Source of the DNA: Pigmentiphaga sp.
Lineage (GTDB): Bacteria > Pseudomonadota > Gammaproteobacteria > Burkholderiales > Burkholderiaceae_B
Assembly (NCBI GenBank): GCA_023228945.1
Contig: JALOAI010000053.1
Coordinates: 1 to 11,656 of the forward strand
DNA: 11,656 nt
Direction of reading: 5' to 3'
Positions 1 to 5,293 of this stretch are shown here, piece by piece (position 1 is the first letter of the stretch; the number at the start of each line of letters is the position of its first letter). Under the pieces are notes generated by a model. The model worked only from the letters and a program-made list of their open reading frames with translations. It made no database searches and had not been told where the DNA came from. The position numbers were made by a program, and so were the translations under genes.

Positions 1-396
1 GGCAATGTCTGGCAGATGGTGGACGGGCTGCGCATCGCCGCCGATGGCACGATCAATCTCTGGAGCGCTGATCGCCCCGGCAGCGGCGAGTGGGTCTCGA
101 CCGGCGTCAAGTACGGGCCGGGCGGCCGTCATGGTTTTCCGGTCAGTCTTCATGATGAGCGCGGCGACGGCTTCGACCTTTCGCTTCTGTTCCTGCCCAG
201 CGAGGTGACCTCCGACGAGGATGACGCCCTGATCGGCGACTGGGTGTGGGGCCGCTGGGAAGGGCGGGAAACCGTTGCCTACCACGGCGGCAACTGGAGC
301 TACGGGTCGAACGCGGGTCTCTTCCACCTGCGCCTGCACAACGCCCCTTCGCACTCGAACACGAGCATCGGTGCCCGCCTCGCAAAGGTGATCTGA
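1..396 (+). CDS. C-type-lectin-fold phage protein, probable DGR variable (target) protein, 3' end only
   Basis: The reading frame is open from the first base, so the gene starts outside the window and only its last 131 residues are seen. The fragment begins GNVWQMVDGL, like the GNVWEW-type core of formylglycine-generating-enzyme/CLec folds. It ends with a GGNW..GSNAG.F.L.L pattern followed by an IGARLA tail. This layout is typical of phage receptor-binding or tail-tip proteins whose C-type lectin domain is diversified by a retroelement. Candidate variable residues in the last 40 (Ser, Tyr, Asn, His, Arg) are all encoded by AAC, AGC, TAC, CAC or CGC, whereas serines at the presumed constant positions use TCG. 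Its likely role is ligand or receptor binding on the virion, which is inferred from the family. It is oddly placed, just upstream of early/middle regulatory genes rather than among tail genes. An ordinary, non-diversified CLec protein remains possible. Confidence 0.7.
   Translation, partial: GNVWQMVDGLRIAADGTINLWSADRPGSGEWVSTGVKYGPGGRHGFPVSLHDERGDGFDLSLLFLPSEVTSDEDDALIGDWVWGRWEGRETVAYHGGNWSYGSNAGLFHLRLHNAPSHSNTSIGARLAKVI
286..396 (+). other. Candidate DGR variable region (VR)
   Basis: This is the 3' end of the CLec gene. About ten codons fit one template codon, AAC, changed at its first two bases: AGC at 298, TAC at 301, AAC at 310, CAC at 325, CGC at 331, CAC at 337, AAC at 340, CAC at 352, AAC at 358 and AGC at 364. 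Between them lie codons with no adenine (GGG, TCG, CTG, CTC, GCC), which adenine-specific mutagenesis would leave unchanged. Boundaries are approximate, because they can only be fixed by alignment to the template repeat, and I saw no such repeat in the window. The GC-rich genome also favours C-ending codons, which weakens the codon argument somewhat. Confidence 0.55.
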
Positions 397-415
397 CCCC
401 TGCCTTCCGAGTTCT

Positions 416-441
416 GATGGTCCGCCGATAGGCGGGCCGTC
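416..441 (+). promoter_or_regulatory. Stem-loop with GATA tetraloop just after the candidate VR
   Basis: The arms 416-426 and 431-441 pair over 11 positions around a GATA loop (427-430). The core CCGCC/GGCGG is perfect, and there are T.G mismatches at 421/436 and 418/439. It starts 20 bases after the stop codon. In the Bordetella phage BPP-1 retroelement, a hairpin/cruciform a few bases 3' of the VR is needed for efficient homing, so size and position fit that role. There is no T-run after it, so it is a poor intrinsic terminator. Function as a homing site is inferred. Confidence 0.45.
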
Positions 442-452
442 CACCCGGCGAA

Positions 453-466
453 ACCGCGAAGGCGGT
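453..466 (+). other. Small GC-rich stem-loop
   Basis: ACCGC (453-457) pairs with GCGGT (462-466) around a GAAG loop, 12 bases after the GATA-loop hairpin and 57 bases before the next start codon. It could be part of the same structured 3' element or a chance GC-rich hairpin. No T-run follows. Confidence 0.25.
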
Positions 467-522
467 CTGCGGATATGGGCACCCCGCACTGATGAGCCAG
501 CCCAGCGAGAGGAGAGTTTGCC

Positions 523-828
523 ATGTCACGGCAGATGCAGTTCTCTGATGTGTATCCCGCCGCGCGCGACACCGATACCAGCCGCGCGGCCGCCGCGTCC
601 GTCGCGCCCAGCGCCGCCCGCGTGCGCTCCATGGTGATGAACGCCATTCGCGCATCGGCCCATGACGGCCTCACCGCCGACGAGGTGGCCGGCCGCATCG
701 GCATGTCGATCCTGACGGTGCGCCCTCGGGTGTCCGAGCTGGGCAAGGCCGGTGCTATCGTGGACGCCGGCATTCGCCGCCCCAACCAGTCCGGCCGCCG
801 CGCCATCGTCTGGAGGGCGCGGGCATGA
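523..828 (+). CDS. Winged-helix DNA-binding phage protein
   Basis: A 101-residue protein. Residues 51-74 form a clear helix-turn-helix (LTADEVAGRIGMS...VRPRVSEL), and 78-97 look like the wing, ending in a basic RRAIVWR strand. The first 35 residues are Ala/Ser-rich and probably flexible. Such small winged-helix proteins are common in phage early/middle regions and are presumed transcription or replication regulators; no specific target can be read. The start is supported by a strong Shine-Dalgarno (AGGAG at 510-514, 8 bases upstream). It is the first gene of a tightly packed operon, and its stop codon overlaps the gemA start. Confidence 0.75.
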   Translation: MSRQMQFSDVYPAARDTDTSRAAAASVAPSAARVRSMVMNAIRASAHDGLTADEVAGRIGMSILTVRPRVSELGKAGAIVDAGIRRPNQSGRRAIVWRARA

Positions 829-1259
829 GCCAGTCCATTAAGGCGATCCACGTCTGTCGCCGCCAGGTGCAGGGCCTCGAAGATGATGGCGACTGGCGCG
901 ACTTCCTCGAACAGGTGTCCGGCTCGCGTTCGGTCAAGGAGATGAGCGAGCGCCAGCGCGAAAAGGTGATTGCCGAGCTGCGCCGTCGCGGCGCGAAGGC
1001 CGCCCGTCCGTTCCGAAAATCCGACAAGGCACATGTGCGAAAGGTCTTCGCGATCTGGGGTGAGATGTGCCGGGAAGGCATCCCCGACAAGCCGAGCCGT
1101 GACGGTCTTCGCGCCTTCGTTGCCCGCGTCACCCGCTCTGACGATCGGCCGGACGGCGTCGGCGATCCCGAATGGCTCGACCCGGCCGCCGCGCGCATGG
1201 TCACCGAGGCCCTGAAATCGTGGCGCGGCCGCGAACTGGCAAAACGAAAGGCAGGATGA
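825..1259 (+). CDS. gemA: GemA / Mu gp16-like regulatory protein (DUF1018)
   Basis: A 144-residue protein with the DUF1018 pattern. The N-terminal IKAIHVCRRQVQ helix is followed by the DWRDFLEQVSGSRSVKEMSE segment and then the RREKVIAELRRRGAK-type helices. The second half contains a KAHVRKVFAIWGEMCREG stretch typical of the longer members. In phage Mu, GemA is an early protein that modulates host gene expression and DNA topology; its exact role is not settled. ATG overlaps the previous stop (ATGA), with GGAGGG at 812-817 as ribosome binding site. Family length fits well. This gene marks the window as Mu-like. Confidence 0.85.
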   Translation: MSQSIKAIHVCRRQVQGLEDDGDWRDFLEQVSGSRSVKEMSERQREKVIAELRRRGAKAARPFRKSDKAHVRKVFAIWGEMCREGIPDKPSRDGLRAFVARVTRSDDRPDGVGDPEWLDPAAARMVTEALKSWRGRELAKRKAG

Positions 1260-1438
1260 TGAGCGAAGTCGCAGAGCTGAATATCGAGGTTTCATCCGGT
1301 GCCGATCACGTCGCCATGAATGTCCGCTCGGGTGGCGTGGCGGTGCAGGTGGTGCTGACGCGGGAGACGGCCGGCGCGCTGGCCGAGGTCCTCGCTCGCG
1401 CCGCCAGTGGGCAGGAGGCGCTGGGCGATGAAGAGTGA
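1259..1438 (+). CDS. Small hypothetical protein
   Basis: A 59-residue acidic protein (MSEVAELNIEVSSG...). It has alternating hydrophobic residues in the first half, which suggests beta strands, and an Ala-rich helix (TRETAGALAEVLARAA) in the second. I do not recognise the family. Two adjacent in-frame ATGs exist, at 1256 and 1259. I chose 1259 because the GAAAGG Shine-Dalgarno at 1246-1251 is 7 bases from it and only 4 from the other. It overlaps the end of gemA and lies inside the middle operon, so co-expression with gemA is likely. Confidence 0.6.
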   Translation: MSEVAELNIEVSSGADHVAMNVRSGGVAVQVVLTRETAGALAEVLARAASGQEALGDEE

Positions 1439-1619
1439 CCTTATCGATCTGGAGGTGCAAATCCATGCGCGCACCGAGCGGGCGATCCTCGTTTCCGATG
1501 ACGGCGATCGTGAGCGCGCTGTCTGGCTGCCGCTCGCGCATGTCGAGGTCGCGCCGAATGGCAGATACCATGTGGTGACGATGCCGGAATGGCTGGCGCT
1601 CGACCGGGGGCTGATCTGA
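1428..1619 (+). CDS. Small hypothetical protein
   Basis: A 63-residue protein (MKSDLIDLEVQIHARTERAI...). The short strand-rich pattern includes a RAVWLPLAHVEV segment and ends in a PEWLALDRGL helix. I do not recognise a family, though similar short proteins often occupy this position in alphaproteobacterial phages. The start at 1428 is decided by a strong Shine-Dalgarno (AGGAGG, 1413-1418; 9 bases). An upstream in-frame ATG at 1407 lacks one. The gene overlaps the end of the preceding gene by 11 bases. Confidence 0.6.
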   Translation: MKSDLIDLEVQIHARTERAILVSDDGDRERAVWLPLAHVEVAPNGRYHVVTMPEWLALDRGLI

Positions 1620-1867
1620 TGGCTCGCCGCAAGAACAGGTCCTGGCGCGTCAAGATCGACAAGGCCGGCCTCGCCCGCCTCGGCAGCGCGCTCGTTTCAG
1701 CCCACGACGACATGATGGCCGAAGGTTATGTCATGTGCGCCACGTCCGGCCTCTGGCGCACGCGGCGCGGCACCTATACCGCCCGGCTCGCCTATCGGCG
1801 CAGCGACCGCACTATGAGCATCGTTCACACCATTCGCGGCATCCAGCTCGGGGCCGGCGATGTCTGA
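1619..1867 (+). CDS. Small basic hypothetical protein
   Basis: An 82-residue protein with a very basic start (MARRKNRSWRVKIDKAGLAR) and an Arg-rich middle (WRTRRGTYTARLAYRRSD), so it may bind nucleic acid; that is inference only. No motif is recognised. The ATG overlaps the previous stop codon (TGATG), which indicates translational coupling. Its own stop lies 8 bases into the next gene, the Mor/C-like activator. I preferred 1619 to an in-frame ATG at 1589, because the longer form would run deep into the preceding gene. Confidence 0.55.
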   Translation: MARRKNRSWRVKIDKAGLARLGSALVSAHDDMMAEGYVMCATSGLWRTRRGTYTARLAYRRSDRTMSIVHTIRGIQLGAGDV

Positions 1868-2255
1868 CGATCCGGTCATGGACGAACTGGACGATCTGCC
1901 TCCGACCCTTCGGCGCATCGCCGAGGTGGCCGGGATGACGGCGGCCGTCCAGATCGCCCATGACCATGGCGGCACCGAGATCTATATCCGCAAGAAACTC
2001 GACGGCGACCATATCCTTGTTCGCTCGGTCGGCATGCGAGCGGCCGCCCTGATACTCGACGCCCTCGGCGCGGGCGCGCTTGAGGTTCCGCTGGGGCCGA
2101 GCTGCTATGGCCGCCAGCTCACCAGAGCCATCGCCGCCCGCCTTGCGGCAGGTCATTCCGAAAGCCAGATCGCCCGCGCCCTCGGTTGTCATATCCGCAC
2201 CGTGCGCCGTCATCGCGCCAACCTGCCGACATCGCAGCTCGACCTGTTCGGGTGA
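1860..2255 (+). CDS. Mor/C-family transcription activator
   Basis: A 131-residue protein. Residues 13-43 (LPPTLRRIAEVAGMTAAVQI, then HGGTEIYI) match the N-terminal dimerisation part of Mu Mor/C proteins. Residues 88-121 (RAIAARLAAGHSESQIARALG, then RTVRRHRA) form the C-terminal helix-turn-helix. In Mu, Mor switches on the middle promoter and C switches on the late promoters, by binding dyads just upstream of weak -35 regions. Here a single protein of this type sits at the end of the middle operon, directly before the lysis genes. It is therefore a good candidate to bind the dyads at 2306-2323 and 9723-9740. The start overlaps the preceding gene by 8 bases. Confidence 0.85.
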   Translation: MSDDPVMDELDDLPPTLRRIAEVAGMTAAVQIAHDHGGTEIYIRKKLDGDHILVRSVGMRAAALILDALGAGALEVPLGPSCYGRQLTRAIAARLAAGHSESQIARALGCHIRTVRRHRANLPTSQLDLFG

Positions 2256-2305
2256 TCTTGCGCAGCCGCGCTTTTCCGTACATCGTAAGCAGGGAATGCC
2301 GGGAC

Positions 2306-2323
2306 CCCGGACGCGTGTCCGGG
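2306..2323. promoter_or_regulatory. 18-bp dyad before the lysis genes (candidate late activator site or terminator)
   Basis: CCCGGAC-GCGT-GTCCGGG has perfect 7-bp arms around 4 bases. The same arms and spacing recur at 9723-9740. It lies 50 bases after the Mor/C-like gene and 63 bases before the endolysin start, the place of Plys in Mu. It is followed by TCGTTGTTT, so as RNA it could also act as a terminator for the middle operon. No convincing -10 hexamer is seen at the expected distance downstream. The two readings are not exclusive. Confidence 0.5.
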
Positions 2324-2386
2324 TCGTTGTTTGGCACCGCATTGGCCACGCTGGTTTGCAACTGAAACGCAAATCAAGCCGGACCA

Positions 2387-3127
2387 ATGACCATTCTGGA
2401 AATCCAGCGACAGCTTGCCGCCCTCGGTTTTGATCCGGGTCCGATCGACGGGGTCATCGGGCCGCGCACCCGCGCCGCCATCCGTGCCTTCCAGGCCTCG
2501 CGCGGCCTGCTCGTGGACGGGATCGTCGGGCCGCAGACGCGGGCCGCCTTCGCTGCCGCCGCGCCTGCGCCCGTAGCGCCATCCGCGCCGTCCTCGTCTC
2601 CGGCCGCCTCGATCGTGCCGGCGGCCTGGATGCCGCGCGCCGCCATGCGCCGCGTGCATCTGCACTGGACGGCCGGCGCGTACAACGCCAACGGTCTCGA
2701 CCAGAATGCCTATCACCTCCTGATCGACGGCACCCCGAAACTGGTACGCGGCAAGTGGCCGATCAGCGCCAACGTGAACTGTCCGCGCGGTGCCTATGCC
2801 GCCCATACCCTCAACGCCAACACCGGGGCGATCGGCGTCTCGATCTGCTGCATGGGCGGGCCGGGTGTGACGATGGCGAGCCACGGCAAATATCCGATGA
2901 AGCGTGAGCAGTGGGAGATGGCTGTGCAGGCCGTCGCCGAGCTTTGTCGCTTCTATGCGATCCCCGTCACGGACAAGGCGGTGCTGACCCATGCCGAGGT
3001 GCAGCCGAACCTCGGCGTTCGCCAGAACGGCAAATGGGACATCGCCACCCTTTCCTTTGACCGCTCATTCGACACCGCGCGCAAGGTGGGCGACCGCCTG
3101 CGCCGTGAGGTCGCTGCCCGTCTTTGA
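2387..3127 (+). CDS. Endolysin: peptidoglycan-binding domain plus N-acetylmuramoyl-L-alanine amidase
   Basis: A 246-residue protein. Residues 3-57 are a PG_binding_1 domain (IQRQLAALGFDPGPIDGVIG), followed by an Ala/Pro/Ser linker (57-80). Residues 85-240 form an amidase_2 domain. Likely zinc ligands are His93 in the HLHWTAG motif, His202 in THAEV and Asp218 in GKWDIA, with Lys216 in the place of the catalytic lysine of T7 lysozyme. It would cut the amide bond between muramic acid and the stem peptide. No signal peptide is visible, so release should depend on the holin encoded next. The ATG has only a weak ribosome site (GGA at 2381-2383). It is the first gene after the 131-base intergenic region. 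Confidence 0.9.
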   Translation: MTILEIQRQLAALGFDPGPIDGVIGPRTRAAIRAFQASRGLLVDGIVGPQTRAAFAAAAPAPVAPSAPSSSPAASIVPAAWMPRAAMRRVHLHWTAGAYNANGLDQNAYHLLIDGTPKLVRGKWPISANVNCPRGAYAAHTLNANTGAIGVSICCMGGPGVTMASHGKYPMKREQWEMAVQAVAELCRFYAIPVTDKAVLTHAEVQPNLGVRQNGKWDIATLSFDRSFDTARKVGDRLRREVAARL

Positions 3128-3144
3128 ACCGGAGAAAGCCACCA

Positions 3145-3603
3145 ATGCCTCTCAAGCTTCCCGTCGCCCTCGTGATCGCCGCGCTTCTTGTCGTGGCGCT
3201 CGTAGCCTTCTCATCCGCATCTGCCATGGCGGCCGACAGCGCCATTTCGCTTGCGCCAGCCATTGATCTGGCTGGCCCCTACGTTGTGTCGATCCTGGCG
3301 GCCGTTCTCGCGGCGCTGCTCGGATGGCTGTCCAAGCGCGTCAATGACTGGCTGGGCTTCGAGATCGACGGACGAAACCGGGAGGCACTTCACAGCGCCG
3401 CAATGACCGGCCTCGACCACGCCATCTCGCTCCTGCGCGCGCGCGGCGAGAAAATCGAGATCGATGTCCGCTCGCCCATTGTCGCCAATGCGGTCGATTG
3501 GGTGCTGACGAAGGGCGCGCCCGGCGCGGTCCAGCGCTTCAATCTCACACCGGCCGATGTCGAGGCGATCGTCGTCGCCAAGCTCAATCAGGTCCTGCGA
3601 TGA
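3145..3603 (+). CDS. Holin-like membrane protein
   Basis: A 152-residue protein. A first hydrophobic segment spans residues 5-23 and is followed by an AMA-A sequence that could be a signal-peptidase site. A second spans 46-62 (VVSILAAVLAALLGWLSKRV). The remainder is soluble and helical, with an AVDWVLTKGAPGAVQRF segment and an LTPADVEAIVVAKL end. This resembles the LL-H-type holin family. It would form membrane lesions that release the amidase. I chose ATG 3145 (GGAGAAAG at 3131-3138) over an in-frame TTG at 3124 that overlaps the endolysin stop. It follows the endolysin by 17 bases. A secreted or anchored lysis accessory protein is an alternative. Confidence 0.65.
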   Translation: MPLKLPVALVIAALLVVALVAFSSASAMAADSAISLAPAIDLAGPYVVSILAAVLAALLGWLSKRVNDWLGFEIDGRNREALHSAAMTGLDHAISLLRARGEKIEIDVRSPIVANAVDWVLTKGAPGAVQRFNLTPADVEAIVVAKLNQVLR

Positions 3604-3791
3604 TCGAGGCGATCATCGCATTTCTGGTCGGCCTTGTGGCGCGCTTCGCCCAGGACTTCATCGCCGATTATCGCCGTCAGGCCGCCGACAAATGGCAGGG
3701 GGAAGTCAATGACAGAATGCTTGAGGCTGGGACCGATCGTCCTCGCGATCGCGGCGAGCTTGCTGGCCGGATGCGCGACGGGTCCTTCTAG
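3600..3791 (+). CDS. Short inner-membrane protein, possible i-spanin (Rz-like)
   Basis: A 63-residue protein starting MIEAIIAFLVGLVARF, a single N-terminal membrane segment (about 4-17), followed by a charged helical tail. Its 3' part overlaps the lipoprotein gene starting at 3709 in another frame, which is the usual nested arrangement of Rz and Rz1. It is much shorter than typical Rz proteins (around 150 residues), so its coiled-coil periplasmic region would be minimal. The ATG overlaps the holin stop (ATGA), and its ribosome site is weak. The spanin role is inferred from position only. Confidence 0.45.
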   Translation: MIEAIIAFLVGLVARFAQDFIADYRRQAADKWQGEVNDRMLEAGTDRPRDRGELAGRMRDGSF

Positions 3792-3954
3792 CGTGGCCTG
3801 CGTTCCGGTGGCGGCCTATCCCGCCACCTTCCTTGATCGCGCCGCCGATGAGGTCGAGCACCTACCGGACGGCAGCGCGGTCGAACAGATGCTGGCCGAC
3901 TATCAGGTGATGCGCGCCCAGGCGCGCGCCTGCGCCGCCAGTCGGCCGAGTTGA
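3709..3954 (+). CDS. Rz1-like outer-membrane lipoprotein (o-spanin)
   Basis: An 81-residue protein. Residues 1-22 form a lipoprotein signal (RLGPIVLAIAASLLAGC) with lipobox LLAG-Cys22. The mature part has Cys31 and a segment LPDGSAVEQMLADYQVMRAQ leading to Cys74, resembling the C-terminal half of Rz1-like proteins of proteobacterial phages. It would sit in the outer membrane and, with an inner-membrane partner, fuse the membranes at lysis. The start is set by the strong AGGGGGA at 3697-3703. It overlaps the 63-residue membrane protein by 83 bases in a different frame. Confidence 0.6.
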   Translation: MTECLRLGPIVLAIAASLLAGCATGPSSVACVPVAAYPATFLDRAADEVEHLPDGSAVEQMLADYQVMRAQARACAASRPS

Positions 3955-3964
3955 GGTAATGGTG

Positions 3965-4111
3965 ATGCGAAAAATCCACGATCGGGCAGCGGCCGAGCGC
4001 CGCCGCCTTCTCATCGTTCAGTGGTGCATGGTTGCACTCTTTATTATGGCGCTGATCGCGCTGGTCGCGCTCGACGCCAGCTTTGCGCCGCGCACAGGGG
4101 GCGGCGCATGA
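3965..4111 (+). CDS. Very small single-span membrane protein
   Basis: A 48-residue protein beginning MRKIHDRAAAERRRLL. A basic N-terminus precedes one membrane segment (about residues 15-37, WCMVALFIMALIALVAL), then a short Gly-rich end. It is not recognised, but small membrane proteins are common between the lysis genes and gp25 in Mu-like phages (Mu gp24 sits here). The GAGGT at 3953-3957 favours the ATG at 3965 over the one at 3959. Its stop overlaps the start of the next gene (ATGA), indicating coupling. It could be a second holin or a pinholin, which is a guess. Confidence 0.5.
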   Translation: MRKIHDRAAAERRRLLIVQWCMVALFIMALIALVALDASFAPRTGGGA

Positions 4112-4434
4112 CGTTCGATACGATCCTGCCATATCTGCCGCTGCTCAACGTGGTCATCATCCCGGTGGTCGGCTGGCTCCTGCGCGTCTTCAAGCAGGGT
4201 CTCGTGTCGAAGGAAGATTTGGGCGTCCACACCAATCGGCTTACCGCCCTGGAGCGGCGCACGGACCTGATCGACCGCGACCTCAAGCACCTGCCCAATC
4301 AGAGCGATCTGTCCCGGCTCAAGGAGGCGATCGCCGCGCTGTCCGGTGACAGTAAGGCCCAGACGCAACAGCTGCGCGCCGTATCCACCTCGCTTTCGCG
4401 GATCGAGGACTATTTGCTGAAGGCTGGAAAATGA
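4108..4434 (+). CDS. Mu gp25-like protein (DUF2730)
   Basis: A 108-residue protein. The N-terminal membrane segment (about residues 5-26, ILPYLPLLNVVIIPVVGWLL) is followed by a long helical, probably coiled-coil region (33-105) containing LTALERRTDLIDRDLKHL. This is the DUF2730 layout, and the protein sits in the same place as Mu gp25. Function in Mu is unknown. ATG 4108 overlaps the previous stop. A longer in-frame form from 4021 would run through the preceding small gene and is unlikely. Confidence 0.75.
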   Translation: MTFDTILPYLPLLNVVIIPVVGWLLRVFKQGLVSKEDLGVHTNRLTALERRTDLIDRDLKHLPNQSDLSRLKEAIAALSGDSKAQTQQLRAVSTSLSRIEDYLLKAGK

Positions 4435-4733
4435 GCTTCAAGGATTTCGTCACCGAGGATCGCCGTCTGTTCATCCTGCGTCTGCTCGTGGATATCGGCG
4501 GCAGCGGCAATGAGAGCGTCGTCTATGACGGGTGCCGGGCCGCCGGTCACCGGCGCGGCGTCACCCGCGATGTGGTGCGCGCCGATCTTGAATGGCTGCG
4601 CACGCGCCACCTCGTCATCTTCGAGTGGTATGAAGATACGGTCCTGGTCGCGGTCCTGACCTCGCGCGGTGCTGATGTCGCCAGCGGCGATGTCGAGGTC
4701 GAGGGCGTCAAGCGCCCCACTTCCTTCCGGTGA
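4431..4733 (+). CDS. Mu gp26-like small phage protein, winged-helix-like
   Basis: A 100-residue protein (MSFKDFVTEDRRLFILRLLV...). It resembles the VpaChn25_0724-type phage family found between gp25 and gp27 in Mu-like phages: an N-terminal helix ending in ILRLLVDIGGSGNES, a putative helix-turn-helix (TRDVVRADLEWLRTRHLV) and a beta wing (VLVAVLTSRGADVA). This suggests DNA or protein binding, but no function is established. It overlaps the previous stop by four bases (ATGA) and runs almost directly into the gp27-like gene. Confidence 0.7.
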   Translation: MSFKDFVTEDRRLFILRLLVDIGGSGNESVVYDGCRAAGHRRGVTRDVVRADLEWLRTRHLVIFEWYEDTVLVAVLTSRGADVASGDVEVEGVKRPTSFR

Positions 4734-4738
4734 CCGGC

Positions 4739-5293
4739 ATGGGTCGCCAGTCTTCCATCCGCCGCCTTCCCGCCGAGGTCCGCGAGTTGATCGGCGATCT
4801 GCGCGAGCGCGGCCGCACGATTGACGAGGTGCTCGAAAAGCTGCGCGAGCTGGACGTCGAGGTCTCGCGCTCGGCGCTCGGCCGTCACGTCAAGCAGCTC
4901 GACGCGATCGGCGCGGAGATCAGGCGGTCCCGTACCATCGCCGAGGCGCTTGTCCGGCGCTACGGCGAAGCGCCGGAGAGCCGCACGGCAAGGCTCAACA
5001 TTGAGCTGATGCATGCCTTCATCAACAAGCTGATGATTTCCGAGGATGGCGAGATCGTCTCACTCGACGCCAAGGAAGCCATGTTCGTCGCGACCGCGCT
5101 CCAGAAGCTCGCCCAGGCGTCCAAGCAGGACCTCGACCGCGAGGCGGTGCTGCGCCAGGAGTTCGCCCAGAAGCTCGATCGCAAGCTTGCGGAGGCCGAG
5201 GCCGAGCTGGCAGACGGCGCCGGCGGCGGCACGGCCGATCCCAAGGAGGTCCTGCGCCGTATCCGCGAAGAAGTTTACGGGATTTTCTCATGA
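4739..5293 (+). CDS. Mu gp27-like protein, probable small terminase subunit (DUF3486)
   Basis: A 184-residue protein. Residues 1-60 carry the DUF3486 start (MGRQSSIRRLPAEVRELIGD) and a helix-turn-helix ending SRSALGRHVKQL. The middle is helical, and residues 130-160 are a charged helix. It ends with RRIREEVYGIF. In Mu-like phages this protein lies directly before the large terminase and is taken as the DNA-recognition subunit of the packaging motor. I prefer ATG 4739, which matches the usual family start MGR, to GTG 4730, which overlaps the previous stop. Neither has a clear Shine-Dalgarno, so coupling is likely. Confidence 0.8.
   Translation: MGRQSSIRRLPAEVRELIGDLRERGRTIDEVLEKLRELDVEVSRSALGRHVKQLDAIGAEIRRSRTIAEALVRRYGEAPESRTARLNIELMHAFINKLMISEDGEIVSLDAKEAMFVATALQKLAQASKQDLDREAVLRQEFAQKLDRKLAEAEAELADGAGGGTADPKEVLRRIREEVYGIFS

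Noticed and set aside
397..522. Possible DGR template repeat or small RNA in the gap after the CLec gene
   Set aside because: The sequence shows no resemblance to the candidate variable region. Only hairpins and the ribosome site of the next gene are visible.
300..1571. 423-codon open frame on the - strand across the CLec gene end and middle operon
   Set aside because: It spans several good + strand genes and the structured intergenic region, and its composition is Arg/Ala-rich without motifs.
2260..2275. GCGC-AGCC-GCGC followed by TTTT as a terminator after the Mor/C-like gene
   Set aside because: The stem is only four pairs, which is too weak to call. The 2306-2323 stem is a better candidate if termination occurs here.
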